Source: Acidocella sp. 20-57-95 (GTDB taxonomy: Bacteria > Pseudomonadota > Alphaproteobacteria > Acetobacterales > Acetobacteraceae). Taken from it: 64,000 nt of DNA. The number at the start of each line of letters is the position of its first letter. The stretch's first letter is position 1. The stretch spans positions 20,567 to 84,566 of the forward strand of contig NCAT01000012.1 of assembly GCA_002255575.1 (NCBI GenBank), read 5' to 3'. The position numbers and the translations under genes are program-made. The notes under the pieces are model-generated. The model ran no database searches. It was not told the origin of the DNA and saw only the letters and a program-made list of their open reading frames with translations. Of this stretch, positions 8,453-16,633 are shown one piece after another.

Positions 8453-9984
8453 ACGCATTGCCACCGCCACAGGTTTTTGCAAAAGCAGGACAGACCGATA
8501 CCCGGCCACATGCGGTGGTGATTGGTAGCGGGTTTGGTGGCTTGGCAGCGGCGATTCGGTTAGGCGCGCGCGGCTACCGCGTGACCGTGCTCGAACGCCT
8601 TGCGGAACCTGGTGGCCGCGCCGCGGTATTTCGGCAAGATGGGTTTACTTTTGATGCCGGGCCCACGATTATTACAGCACCTTTTCTGCTTGAAGATTTG
8701 TGGGCGCTGGCGGGGCGGAAATTGGCTGACGATGTCGAGCTGCGCTCTGTCTCACCATTTTATCGGATTATTTTTAATGACGGTACCGCGTTTGATTGCG
8801 ACGGTGATGCCGACGCGATGCGAAGCCGGGTGCAGGCTCTGGCACCGGGCGATGTGCAAGGCTACGAGAAATTTATCGCCCTGAGTGAAGAAATTTATAG
8901 AATCGGGTTCGAGAAACTGGCCCATAAAGCGTTTGGCTCTTGGACTGACATGTTGCGGATTTTGCCCGAGCTAGTGCGGCTGTCTGGTTACCGCAGTGTG
9001 AGCGGTTTGGTGGCACGCTATATTCGTGATAAGCGTCTCAGGATTGCGCTTAGTTTTCATCCGCTGTTAGTTGGCGGTAATCCGCTGGATACCAGTGCCA
9101 TTTACGCTTTGATTTTGTATTTGGAGCGTAAATCCGGCGTGCATTTTCCCATTGGCGGCACCGGGGCGTTGGTCACGGCCATGGCGCGGCTGATTGAGCG
9201 TCAGGGCAACCGGCTCCGCACAGCTGTAACGGTTGAAGAAATCCTCGTGGATGATGGCAAAGCGGTTGGTGTGACTTTGCAAACAGGCGAGACGATCAGC
9301 GCTGATATTGTTGTTTCCAATGGTTGTGTTGGCTGGACGTATAAAAACCTCCTTAGACGGCAGAAAAAAAAGCGCTGGAGCGACAAAAAAATTGCGCGGG
9401 CTAAATATTCGATGGGTTTATTTGTTTGGTACTTCGGCACGGCCAAGCAATATGCTGACGTCCCGCATCATACAATTCTACTTGGGCCGCGACACGACGC
9501 CTTGCTGCGCGATATTTTTGATGCCAAGTATCTCGCTGATGATTTTAGCCTATATTTGCACCGGCCGACGGCGACTGACCCGTCCTTAGCACCGGCTGGC
9601 TGTGATGCATTTTACGTACTCTCGCCCGTGCCGAATTTGCAAGGCATGGTAAACTGGCAGCAGGCGGCAGAATCGTATCGTCAGACCATTGAGACGTATT
9701 TGAATGCCAGCATATTGCCGGGTTTAAGCGATTGCATCGTGACATCTAAAATCATGACGCCGCTTGATTTCAAGGAAAATTATTTGTCCCTGCATGGCGC
9801 CGGTTTTGGGATGGCACCGCGCTTGCTGCAAAGCGCTTGGTTCCGGCCGCATAATAAATCTGAAGAGATTGAAAATTTATTTTTTGTTGGGGCGGGAACG
9901 CATCCAGGCGCTGGCGTGCCAGGCGTGATTTCCTCAGCCCGCGTTCTAGATGAGGTGGTTCCTGATGCCGCAGTTTTTCGCTGA
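8449..9984 (+). CDS. crtI: Phytoene desaturase CrtI
   Basis: FAD-dependent desaturase converting phytoene to neurosporene/lycopene, the second committed step of carotenoid synthesis. 511 residues. The dinucleotide-binding motif VIGSGFGGLAAAIRLGARG is near residue 24, the family motif GGRAAVFRQDGFTFDAGPT follows, and the C-terminal signature GAGTHPGAGVPGVISSA is near the end. It is translationally coupled to bchO (ATGA) and followed by crtB. With crtC, D, E and F nearby, the set fits the spirilloxanthin pathway; crtA is absent. Confidence 0.94.
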   Translation: MNALPPPQVFAKAGQTDTRPHAVVIGSGFGGLAAAIRLGARGYRVTVLERLAEPGGRAAVFRQDGFTFDAGPTIITAPFLLEDLWALAGRKLADDVELRSVSPFYRIIFNDGTAFDCDGDADAMRSRVQALAPGDVQGYEKFIALSEEIYRIGFEKLAHKAFGSWTDMLRILPELVRLSGYRSVSGLVARYIRDKRLRIALSFHPLLVGGNPLDTSAIYALILYLERKSGVHFPIGGTGALVTAMARLIERQGNRLRTAVTVEEILVDDGKAVGVTLQTGETISADIVVSNGCVGWTYKNLLRRQKKKRWSDKKIARAKYSMGLFVWYFGTAKQYADVPHHTILLGPRHDALLRDIFDAKYLADDFSLYLHRPTATDPSLAPAGCDAFYVLSPVPNLQGMVNWQQAAESYRQTIETYLNASILPGLSDCIVTSKIMTPLDFKENYLSLHGAGFGMAPRLLQSAWFRPHNKSEEIENLFFVGAGTHPGAGVPGVISSARVLDEVVPDAAVFR

Positions 9985-10993
9985 CCCGGCTGATATTGCG
10001 GCGTGCCAAGCTATGCTTTGCAGTGGCTCGCGCAGTTTTTTTGCAGCATCCTTACTACTGCCCCGGCATCTACGCGAACCTGCGACAGCTTTATATGCAT
10101 TTTGCCGCGAAGCTGATGATGCGATCGACCTAGGAGACGATCCGTCATCAGCCTTGGCATATCTATATAATCGGTTAGATGCCGCTTACGAGGGTGAACC
10201 TTATGCCTCACCAGTGGATCGTGCTTTTGCCGGTGTTGTCGCCAATTACCAGATCCCCAAACTCCTGCCAGCCGCGTTGATTGAAGGCTTAAGTTGGGAT
10301 TTACAGGGCAGGCGGTATGAGACATTGGCTGACTTGGCTGATTATGCGGCGCGGGTGGCCGGCGCTGTTGGCGTGATGATGGCGTTGTTAATGGGCGTGC
10401 GTGATGCTGAAAGTCTGGCGCGTGCGGCAGATTTAGGAGTTGCGATGCAGTTCACAAATATCGCGCGCGATGTCGGCGAAGACGCGCGGGCCGGACGGTT
10501 ATTTTTACCGCAGCGTTGGTTAGCCGAGGCGGGTATTGATGAAAGCGCGTTGCTGGCGACCCCGCAATTTTCCAGCGCCCTGGGCCTCGTGGTAAAACGG
10601 TTGCTGGCTGAAGCGGATATTTTATATAAGCGCGCTTATGCCGGTATTTTAAGGCTACCGCTTGATTGCCGGATTGGCATTGCGGCAGCGCGTAAAATCT
10701 ACGCCGCGATTGGTGCTGATATTGCAGCCGGCGGGTATAATTCAGTAACACGCCGCGCCCGTGTATCAGGCTATCGCAAGTTAGCACTCGCGGCTTCAGC
10801 GTTGCCCATGATGCTAATATCCACACGCCAAGCAGATGCAGTAGCACTGCCTGCAACGCAATATTTGGTGGATGCAGCAGCGCTGCCAACAATGGAAAAG
10901 CCAAACTCTGGCGTGACGATATTACTTGATATTTTTGAGCGGCTTGAACGCTCGCAGCGTGAGGCGGTGCGCAATCAACGGCGGCTAGCGTGA
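9965..10993 (+). CDS. crtB: Phytoene synthase CrtB
   Basis: Condenses two geranylgeranyl diphosphates to phytoene. 342 residues. The Asp-rich substrate motifs are FCREADDAID (near residue 41) and NIARDVGEDARAGR (near 160). I chose ATG 9965, which lies inside the end of crtI with AGGTGG upstream; the in-frame start at 9950 has no better site. The stop codon overlaps the GTG start of the 57-residue gene that follows. A basic C-terminal tail (ERSQREAVRNQRR) is present. Confidence 0.93.
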   Translation: MPQFFADPADIAACQAMLCSGSRSFFAASLLLPRHLREPATALYAFCREADDAIDLGDDPSSALAYLYNRLDAAYEGEPYASPVDRAFAGVVANYQIPKLLPAALIEGLSWDLQGRRYETLADLADYAARVAGAVGVMMALLMGVRDAESLARAADLGVAMQFTNIARDVGEDARAGRLFLPQRWLAEAGIDESALLATPQFSSALGLVVKRLLAEADILYKRAYAGILRLPLDCRIGIAAARKIYAAIGADIAAGGYNSVTRRARVSGYRKLALAASALPMMLISTRQADAVALPATQYLVDAAALPTMEKPNSGVTILLDIFERLERSQREAVRNQRRLA

Positions 10994-11163
10994 CCGGCCA
11001 TATCGCCACGTTCCTGGAATGGAGCTTGTTGGATTTGGCGGTGGTTGCTTTTGGCGTGCAGCAATATATTTCGGTGAGCCGCGACTTAAAGCGCAGTAAG
11101 GCGCGCGATACGGAGCTGGCGGCAAAGGCCCCATTACAGCCGGGGCATCCGGAAGGGCAATAA
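10990..11163 (+). CDS. 57-residue membrane protein coupled to crtB
   Basis: Small open frame starting with GTG in a GTGA overlap with the crtB stop and ending with TAA at 11161. The predicted protein has one hydrophobic segment (FLEWSLLDLAVVAFGVQQ) followed by a basic stretch (SRDLKRSKARD) and a Pro/Gly tail, the layout of a single-pass protein with a cytoplasmic C terminus. Frame, codon use and tight coupling make it a credible gene. I do not recognise a family. It ends convergently, overlapping the 3' end of crtC by about 30 bases. Confidence 0.6.
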   Translation: MTGHIATFLEWSLLDLAVVAFGVQQYISVSRDLKRSKARDTELAAKAPLQPGHPEGQ

Positions 11164-12195
11164 GCACTTCACCCAATTTTTATCGAAGCGGTCGAGGTCG
11201 AGCGACTCGTAAACAGCCTGTACCGGCAATCCATCGACATATGTGGCAATCAAAGCGCGACTATAGAAAGGCGCGTCCTCAAAATTTTTTATCACCGTAG
11301 GATTATGCCCAATGTCAGCATAGGTTTGGCGCGGCAGTCGCCATAATGTTTTTGGTAACGGTTGCAATGGCGGTGGCGTGACGGCAAGCGCGTTGCCATC
11401 GCGATCAATACGCAGTGAAATCTCATGGGCCGAACCGTCGCGGCGATGAACGTGATATAAAACTCTTGAATTTGCACCCCGATGGCTGCGTGACCAATGC
11501 CAGTTTTTGAAATCGCGTGAAAGCGGGGCATCACCATCGTTCGTATCGAAATAGGCTGTTCCCTGCCAAGATAGCTTCGGCTTTTCAAAATTTACCTCAA
11601 TCCGCGCACGCGGGGCGATTGGTTGCCAACGATGTCGCCCGGCGGCATCAAGTGCGAATTGTTGGGTCTGGATGGATTGTGGTGAGAGTTTGATCGTACC
11701 GCGTAGGCGTTGGGGGATCGGCACCGTGATTTCATCGATGCTGGCGCTCAATACACCATCTTCCCAGCGCATGAAGCTGCGGCCAATTTGCAACTGGCGC
11801 TCACTTCGTGCCAAGGCGCCTCGTGGCCGTTCGGTCATTGCCCATAAGCTGCCCCTTGGACGGTATAATACCATATTCATCGCGCAGTAATTTTCTGGCG
11901 CTGCGGGGGCTTTGGCATTGGCCCAGGCGTAATACGGGGAAAAAACGCTGCCGATAAAGCCGATTAATGTAAGGGCTTCGCCGCCGTCGTCGCTAATGGC
12001 GTCGATATACCACCAGGCATAGCCACCTGGAGCAATGGCTTGGTTGAAGCGAGGTCCTGCAAGATTTGGGTTGCCGCAAGCCGCCCCGAGAGTGCTGCCA
12101 TTGGTAGCCCCGGCCCCGGATGTACCGAGCCCCCCGCCAAATAAAGGCCCGGTAGTTTGGTTTTCACACCTGGCCGGTTGAATGAGTCCCGCCAA
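11134..12195 (-). CDS. crtC: Carotenoid 1,2-hydratase CrtC
   Basis: Adds water across the 1,2 double bond of neurosporene/lycopene, opening the branch to hydroxylated and methoxylated carotenoids. The recognisable family region begins at about 12051 with RFNQAIAPGGYAWWYIDAIS and continues through FIGSVFSPYYAWA to YESLDLDRFD near the end. The start is unclear: the homologous part begins inside the 3' end of crtD, and the nearest in-frame standard start is TTG 12195 (353 residues), used here. An ATG at 12336 with a chance GGAGGA site would add about 47 more residues that lack family character. Transcribed leftwards after crtD. Confidence 0.85.
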   Translation of the reverse strand: MAGLIQPARCENQTTGPLFGGGLGTSGAGATNGSTLGAACGNPNLAGPRFNQAIAPGGYAWWYIDAISDDGGEALTLIGFIGSVFSPYYAWANAKAPAAPENYCAMNMVLYRPRGSLWAMTERPRGALARSERQLQIGRSFMRWEDGVLSASIDEITVPIPQRLRGTIKLSPQSIQTQQFALDAAGRHRWQPIAPRARIEVNFEKPKLSWQGTAYFDTNDGDAPLSRDFKNWHWSRSHRGANSRVLYHVHRRDGSAHEISLRIDRDGNALAVTPPPLQPLPKTLWRLPRQTYADIGHNPTVIKNFEDAPFYSRALIATYVDGLPVQAVYESLDLDRFDKNWVKCLLPFRMPRL

Positions 12196-13496
12196 CTGCT
12201 GAGGGCTCGCCCATATAGCGCGCCGCCTGATCCCGGAAACATCTGGTTGAATTGCGGCGGCCCAGTGCGCGTAATCGCCGATGGATGCAATGTCAGGCCG
12301 CGGCGTTGCAGTTTTTCTGTCATGCGCTTCAGCCATTGATCTTCCTCCGCGGCGTTGGGGTGGTGCTTATCGCCATTGGCTGGGGCGTTGATAAGGCAAA
12401 AATATTCACCAGGGTTGGGTGTACACACATAAACCGTCGGGTCGAACGGTATTTGCCCGGCTGCAATCGTGTCGAATTCTGCTTTATAGTCCGATGAGAA
12501 AAACACATTATGGTGGGCCAGTTCCATGCCTGCGTTGGCGCCCGTCAGCGCCCAGGTTATAGCGGAAAGCGAACGTTTTGCGTTTTTACAAAAGCCACTA
12601 ACCGCTTGCTGGGCTGGTTCGCCCAGATAGCCAGCATCGAGAGCCGCGAGGTCAGTGTTTGCCAGCACTGCGTCCGCTGCGATAAATCTGCCATCGCGCA
12701 ACAGCACGCCAGAAATACAGCCGGATTTGACTTTAATTTCCTGAACGGGGCTGTTGAAGTGGAAAACGGCGCCGCGTGCTTTGGCTAAATCCATCAGCAC
12801 GTCAGCGAGTTTAATCATACCGCCTGCAATGGTCCAAACCCCGCTTTGTTCAGCGTGCGCAATTAGCATTAAGGTGGCGGGTGCAGAAAATGGTGAGGCG
12901 CCACAATAGGTGGCGTAGCGGGCGAAAAGTTGTTGTAGTTTAGGGTTGCTGAAATAACGGCCAAGCTCATTCCACATGGTCGCGAACGCGCCGAGATTGG
13001 CGAGGGCAGGTAGCTGGGCAAGCCCGGCATTGCGGATAAGCCCGAGCAAGCCCGGCTGCGCGCTTTGCATAAAGCTGGCATCGAGTGTTGTAAAAATCTG
13101 CTGACTACGCGCACGAAAACGTCGATAATCTTGGGCGGCTTTGGCACCAGCGAACGCGGCAATAGCGGCTTCCGTACGGCTTACATCTGCAAATAAATCA
13201 AGCTGCGTTCCATCTTCCCAGGCGTGGCGTGCCAGGCATTGTAGTGGCGTCAAGGTCAGATGGTCTTCAAGCTTGCTGCCAGCATCAGCAAAAATTGCAT
13301 CAAATACGGGCTTCAACGTGAAGACCGTGGGGCCGGCATCAATCGCCACGCCACCGGGTTTTAATTGCCGCAATTTGCCCCCCGGCGTTGCGGCTGCCTC
13401 ACAAACCGTGACGCTGCGGCCAGCCTGCGCGAGCTGCAAAGCTGCGGTGAGCCCGCCAATGCCGGCACCGATAATGACGATGTTGCGCGAGGTCAT
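11964..13496 (-). CDS. crtD: Hydroxyneurosporene/methoxyneurosporene desaturase CrtD
   Basis: FAD-dependent 3,4-desaturase of 1-hydroxy- or 1-methoxycarotenoids in the spheroidene/spirilloxanthin pathway. 510 residues. The FAD motif VIIGAGIGGLTAALQLAQAG is at the N terminus, GGVAIDAGPTVFTLK follows, and the C-terminal family signature GGSVHPGPGLPMAALSGRLA is intact, with the typical AMPGGIST tail. No clear ribosome site precedes ATG 13496. It is divergent from crtE, with PpsR-type boxes in the gap, and its 3' end overlaps crtC by at least 85 bases. Confidence 0.93.
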   Translation of the reverse strand: MTSRNIVIIGAGIGGLTAALQLAQAGRSVTVCEAAATPGGKLRQLKPGGVAIDAGPTVFTLKPVFDAIFADAGSKLEDHLTLTPLQCLARHAWEDGTQLDLFADVSRTEAAIAAFAGAKAAQDYRRFRARSQQIFTTLDASFMQSAQPGLLGLIRNAGLAQLPALANLGAFATMWNELGRYFSNPKLQQLFARYATYCGASPFSAPATLMLIAHAEQSGVWTIAGGMIKLADVLMDLAKARGAVFHFNSPVQEIKVKSGCISGVLLRDGRFIAADAVLANTDLAALDAGYLGEPAQQAVSGFCKNAKRSLSAITWALTGANAGMELAHHNVFFSSDYKAEFDTIAAGQIPFDPTVYVCTPNPGEYFCLINAPANGDKHHPNAAEEDQWLKRMTEKLQRRGLTLHPSAITRTGPPQFNQMFPGSGGALYGRALSSWRDSFNRPGVKTKLPGLYLAGGSVHPGPGLPMAALSGRLAATQILQDLASTKPLLQVAMPGGISTPLATTAAKPLH

Positions 13497-13524
13497 GCGC
13501 TAATATCGAAATGTCTTGACCGAT

Positions 13525-13542
13525 TGTCAATTAATATGCACA
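13525..13542. promoter_or_regulatory. PpsR/CrtJ operator, perfect TGT-N12-ACA
   Basis: Exact TGT-N12-ACA match in the crtD/crtE divergent gap, AT-rich within. Its centre lies 25 bases from the next box, a spacing that could support cooperative binding of a PpsR tetramer over both promoters. Confidence 0.65.
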
Positions 13543-13549
13543 TATTTAA

Positions 13550-13567
13550 TGACAACTAAAGTTGACA
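13550..13567. promoter_or_regulatory. Second PpsR/CrtJ box before crtE
   Basis: TGACAACTAAAGTTGACA, a near-perfect palindrome with one mismatch to TGT-N12-ACA. It covers an in-frame TTG at 13562, which supports placing the crtE start downstream at 13601. Confidence 0.6.
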
Positions 13568-13600
13568 CTTATATCAGGTCAACATGTCGGGGGACCACCC

Positions 13601-14470
13601 ATGGATGCATCATCGCGCATTGAGGCTGGCTTAAATATGGCGTTTACGCGCACCCACGCGCCGCCAGCACCACCCTTGCTGGCCGCCGCCATGCGCCATG
13701 CGGTGTTTCCGCGCGGTGCGCGTGTGCGGCCAAGGCTTTGTTTGTCAGTGGCGGCGGCGTGTGGTGATGACCACCCGGAAGTTTCGGATGCCGCTGCCTG
13801 CGCCCTTGAGTTACTGCATTGCGCCTCGCTGGTGCATGATGATCTGCCATGTTTTGACGATGCCGCGATCCGCCGTGGCAAGCCTTCTGTGCATGCTGCC
13901 TATGGTGCGCCGCTGGCGGTGTTAGCGGGCGATGCGCTGATTGTGCTGTCCTTCCAATTATTAGCCTGGAGCACTTTGCACGTCCCCGCACGGCTGGGTC
14001 CGTTGGTGCTAACCATCGCGCAAGCCGTGGGAATGCCGAACGGCATTGCAGCCGGCCAAGCCTGGGAGAGTGAACCAAAGCCGGACCTGGCGGTTTACCA
14101 ACGCGCAAAAACAGGTGCGTTATTTTCAGCCGCAACCATCGCCGGTGCAGCCGCTGCGGGCGCAGACCCGCAACCATGGCGCGCTTTGGGTGAGTTGCTG
14201 GGCGAGGCGTATCAAGTGGCGGATGATCTGCTGGATGCAGTTGCCAACCCGGATGAATGCGGCAAGCCGGTGGGGCAGGATGCAGCATTGAATCGCCCAA
14301 GCGCGGTGCGCGCTTACGGCATTAACGGGGCGCTTGACTTGCTGGAGTCTTTGGCGGCCTCAGCCGCCGCATCGATCCCTGATTGCGCCGGAGCCACCCC
14401 GTTGCGGGCGTTGATCGCGCAGGAAGCAAAACGATTAGTGCCAAAGAGCCTCTCGCGCGCTGCGGCGTGA
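13601..14470 (+). CDS. crtE: Geranylgeranyl diphosphate synthase CrtE
   Basis: Makes the C20 diphosphate used for carotenoids and for the bacteriochlorophyll tail. 289 residues. The first aspartate-rich motif is HDDLPCFDD and the second is QVADDLLD. I chose ATG 13601, with GGGGGA about 7 bases upstream; upstream in-frame TTG lies inside a PpsR-type box. Seven bases separate its stop from crtF, so the two are co-transcribed. Confidence 0.93.
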   Translation: MDASSRIEAGLNMAFTRTHAPPAPPLLAAAMRHAVFPRGARVRPRLCLSVAAACGDDHPEVSDAAACALELLHCASLVHDDLPCFDDAAIRRGKPSVHAAYGAPLAVLAGDALIVLSFQLLAWSTLHVPARLGPLVLTIAQAVGMPNGIAAGQAWESEPKPDLAVYQRAKTGALFSAATIAGAAAAGADPQPWRALGELLGEAYQVADDLLDAVANPDECGKPVGQDAALNRPSAVRAYGINGALDLLESLAASAAASIPDCAGATPLRALIAQEAKRLVPKSLSRAAA

Positions 14471-14476
14471 GGCTGA

Positions 14477-15604
14477 ATGTCGGCTAATCTTTCCACCGTG
14501 CCACTGCCACAGCGTTCATCGCTTTCGGCATATCTCTGGGCGTGGCGCGACCGGTTGCTGGCGAGCCCGAATTTTCAAAACTGGGCGGCGCGTTTTCCGC
14601 TCACCAGGCATATCGCGCGGCGGGAGGCACGCGCCTTGTTTGATATTTGTGCGGGCTTTGTGTACGCGCAGACGCTGTCTGCCTGTACAGCACTCAATAT
14701 TTTTGACCTGCTGGCAAAGGGGGCTTTGCCGATTGAGGCATTGGCGCTGCACTGCGATATACCGCCCCAGAATTTGGAAATTTTACTGCATGCGGCAGTC
14801 TCGTTAAGGCTGCTGCAACGTCACGGAAATGGTTATCGCTTGGGTCCGTTGGGGGCTGCGCTGCGTGGAAACCCCGGTATCGCCGCCATGGTTGCCCATC
14901 ATCGGCTATTTTATGCTGATCTCGCGGATCCGGTTGCTTTGCTTCGGGGGCAAGCTGAAACGGCGCTGCAAAAATTTTGGCCGTACCAAGGCAATGCCGG
15001 GCAGGCAGCAGATTACTCAGCCTTGATGGCAGCGTCGCAACCGATGGTGGCGGGTGAAATTCTGCGTGCGTATAATTTTACCAAGCATAAAATCGTCATG
15101 GATGTGGCCGGCGGTGACGGCAGCTTCCTGCGGCTTCTGGCCCCCCAGGCACCGCGATTACACTTGCGATTATTTGAATTGCCCGAAGTTGCGGCACAAG
15201 CGCGCCGCGCCTTTGCGCGCGCCGGTTTAAGCCAGCGTAGCGATGTTTTCGAAGGTGATTTTACCACCGCAGCACTGCCAGCAGGTGCCGATCTCATCAC
15301 CCTCATCCGGGTTTTGCACGACCACCCTGATGCAAGGGCCAGAATTTTACTGGCCGCCGCCTATAACGCACTGCCCCGCGGCGGGGTGTTGTTGCTGGCC
15401 GAGCCGATGGGCGGCACCAAAGGCGCAGAGCCGATGGCCGCTGCCTATTTCGGTTTTTACCTTCTGGCGATGGGCAGCGGACGCGCCCGCCACCCGCAAC
15501 AAATCATGAAACTACTGGCTGAAACCGGCTTTTCGCGGGTTCGCATGCTGCCAACCGCCCAACCTTTGCTGGCCAGTATCATAATCGCCCAAAGAGAATT
15601 GTAA
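14477..15604 (+). CDS. crtF: Hydroxyneurosporene O-methyltransferase CrtF
   Basis: SAM-dependent methyltransferase that converts the tertiary 1-hydroxyl of carotenoids to methoxy (demethylspheroidene or rhodopin type substrates). 375 residues: an N-terminal dimerisation/winged-helix part (about 50-150) and a Rossmann methyltransferase domain with the SAM loop DVAGGDGSFL (near 210) and the active-site region RVLHDHPD (near 279). Its presence with crtC and crtD points to spirilloxanthin or a close methoxylated product. Confidence 0.92.
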   Translation: MSANLSTVPLPQRSSLSAYLWAWRDRLLASPNFQNWAARFPLTRHIARREARALFDICAGFVYAQTLSACTALNIFDLLAKGALPIEALALHCDIPPQNLEILLHAAVSLRLLQRHGNGYRLGPLGAALRGNPGIAAMVAHHRLFYADLADPVALLRGQAETALQKFWPYQGNAGQAADYSALMAASQPMVAGEILRAYNFTKHKIVMDVAGGDGSFLRLLAPQAPRLHLRLFELPEVAAQARRAFARAGLSQRSDVFEGDFTTAALPAGADLITLIRVLHDHPDARARILLAAAYNALPRGGVLLLAEPMGGTKGAEPMAAAYFGFYLLAMGSGRARHPQQIMKLLAETGFSRVRMLPTAQPLLASIIIAQREL

Positions 15605-15612
15605 GTTTTTAT

Positions 15613-15643
15613 TGACAATAATAGTTGTCACTATAATCTGACA
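15613..15643. promoter_or_regulatory. PpsR operator pair and promoter before bchC
   Basis: An exact TGT-N12-ACA box (15626-15643) overlaps an imperfect palindromic box (15613-15630, TGA-N12-TCA). A perfect TATAAT (15632-15637) lies within the exact box, and TTGACA (15612-15617) sits 14 bases upstream of it, a shorter spacer than usual. Repressor bound here would cover the -10 element of the promoter for bchCXYZ and probably puf. Confidence 0.65.
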
Positions 15644-15703
15644 ACTATCAGCCAGGCGAAGATGTAAGGCCCGGCTGCAACTGCCCGCGAAAGGTCAGGA
15701 ATA

Positions 15704-16633
15704 GTGGAAAGCCAAGCCGTCGTTATCCGCGAGCCTAAAATAGTCGAACTCGGCGCGGTGCGTTTAAATGCGCCGGGCGAGAGCGATTTGGTCGTGGATG
15801 TGACCCATAGCGGGATCAGCACGGGCACCGAGCGTCTGTTCTGGTCCGGTGAGATGCCGGCGTTCCCCGGCATGGGCTACCCGCTGGTGCCGGGCTATGA
15901 ATCGGTTGGCCGTGTGGTCTCGGCCCCGCCCGCTTTCGCAAGCCGGGTGGGCGAGTTTGTATTCGTGCCGGGTTCAAATTGTTTTGCGGATGTGCGGGGC
16001 TTGTTTGGTGCCAATGCCTCCCGGTTGGTGGTGCCGCAGGCACGTGCCGTAACAGTGAGCGAATCGTTGGGTGAGCGCGGCGTATTATTGGCCTTGGCGG
16101 CCACTGCCTATCATGCTTCTGCCAATGGCGCCGCCCAACCGGACTTGATTATCGGCCATGGTGTGGTGGGCAGGCTGCTTGCGCGCATTGCGGTGTTGGC
16201 CGGTGCCAAGCCGGTGGTGTGGGAACGCAACCCGGCGCGTCACGACGGGGCTGAAGGCTACGAAGTGCGCCTGCCGCAGGATGATAACCGCCATGATTAC
16301 AAGCATATCTACGATGCGAGCGGCGATGAAACCTTGCTCGACCGGCTGATCTCGCGCTTGGCCCCTGGCGGTGAAATTGTGCTGGCGGGATTTTATGCCA
16401 AGCTAAGCTTTGCCTTCGCACCCGCCTTTATGCGCGAAGCCCGCTTACGCATCGCCGCACAATGGCAGCCTGAGGACCTCATGGCGGTGCAGAAACTTGC
16501 AGAGTCGGGCGCTTTGAATCTCGACGGGCTGATCACGCATCACGCCGCCGCAACAGACGTCCGTGAGGCGTACCAAACCGCTTTCGAAACGCCCGAATGC
16601 CTAAAAATGATTATTGATTGGAGCTCATCATGA
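15704..16633 (+). CDS. bchC: 3-hydroxyethyl bacteriochlorophyllide a dehydrogenase BchC
   Basis: Oxidises the 3-hydroxyethyl group made by BchF to the 3-acetyl group of bacteriochlorophyllide a. 309 residues, medium-chain dehydrogenase fold. The family signatures SGISTGTERLFWSG, PGMGYPLVPGYESVGRVV and the dinucleotide loop GHGVVGRLLA are seen. The GTG start at 15704 agrees with the family N terminus (MESQAVV) and follows AGGA. First gene after the PpsR-box promoter and coupled to bchX by ATGA. Confidence 0.93.
   Translation: MESQAVVIREPKIVELGAVRLNAPGESDLVVDVTHSGISTGTERLFWSGEMPAFPGMGYPLVPGYESVGRVVSAPPAFASRVGEFVFVPGSNCFADVRGLFGANASRLVVPQARAVTVSESLGERGVLLALAATAYHASANGAAQPDLIIGHGVVGRLLARIAVLAGAKPVVWERNPARHDGAEGYEVRLPQDDNRHDYKHIYDASGDETLLDRLISRLAPGGEIVLAGFYAKLSFAFAPAFMREARLRIAAQWQPEDLMAVQKLAESGALNLDGLITHHAAATDVREAYQTAFETPECLKMIIDWSSS

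Noticed and set aside
12196..12336. Extending crtC to ATG 12336, which has GGAGGA upstream
   Set aside because: The SD-like bases encode Glu-Glu in crtD and the added residues lack CrtC similarity.
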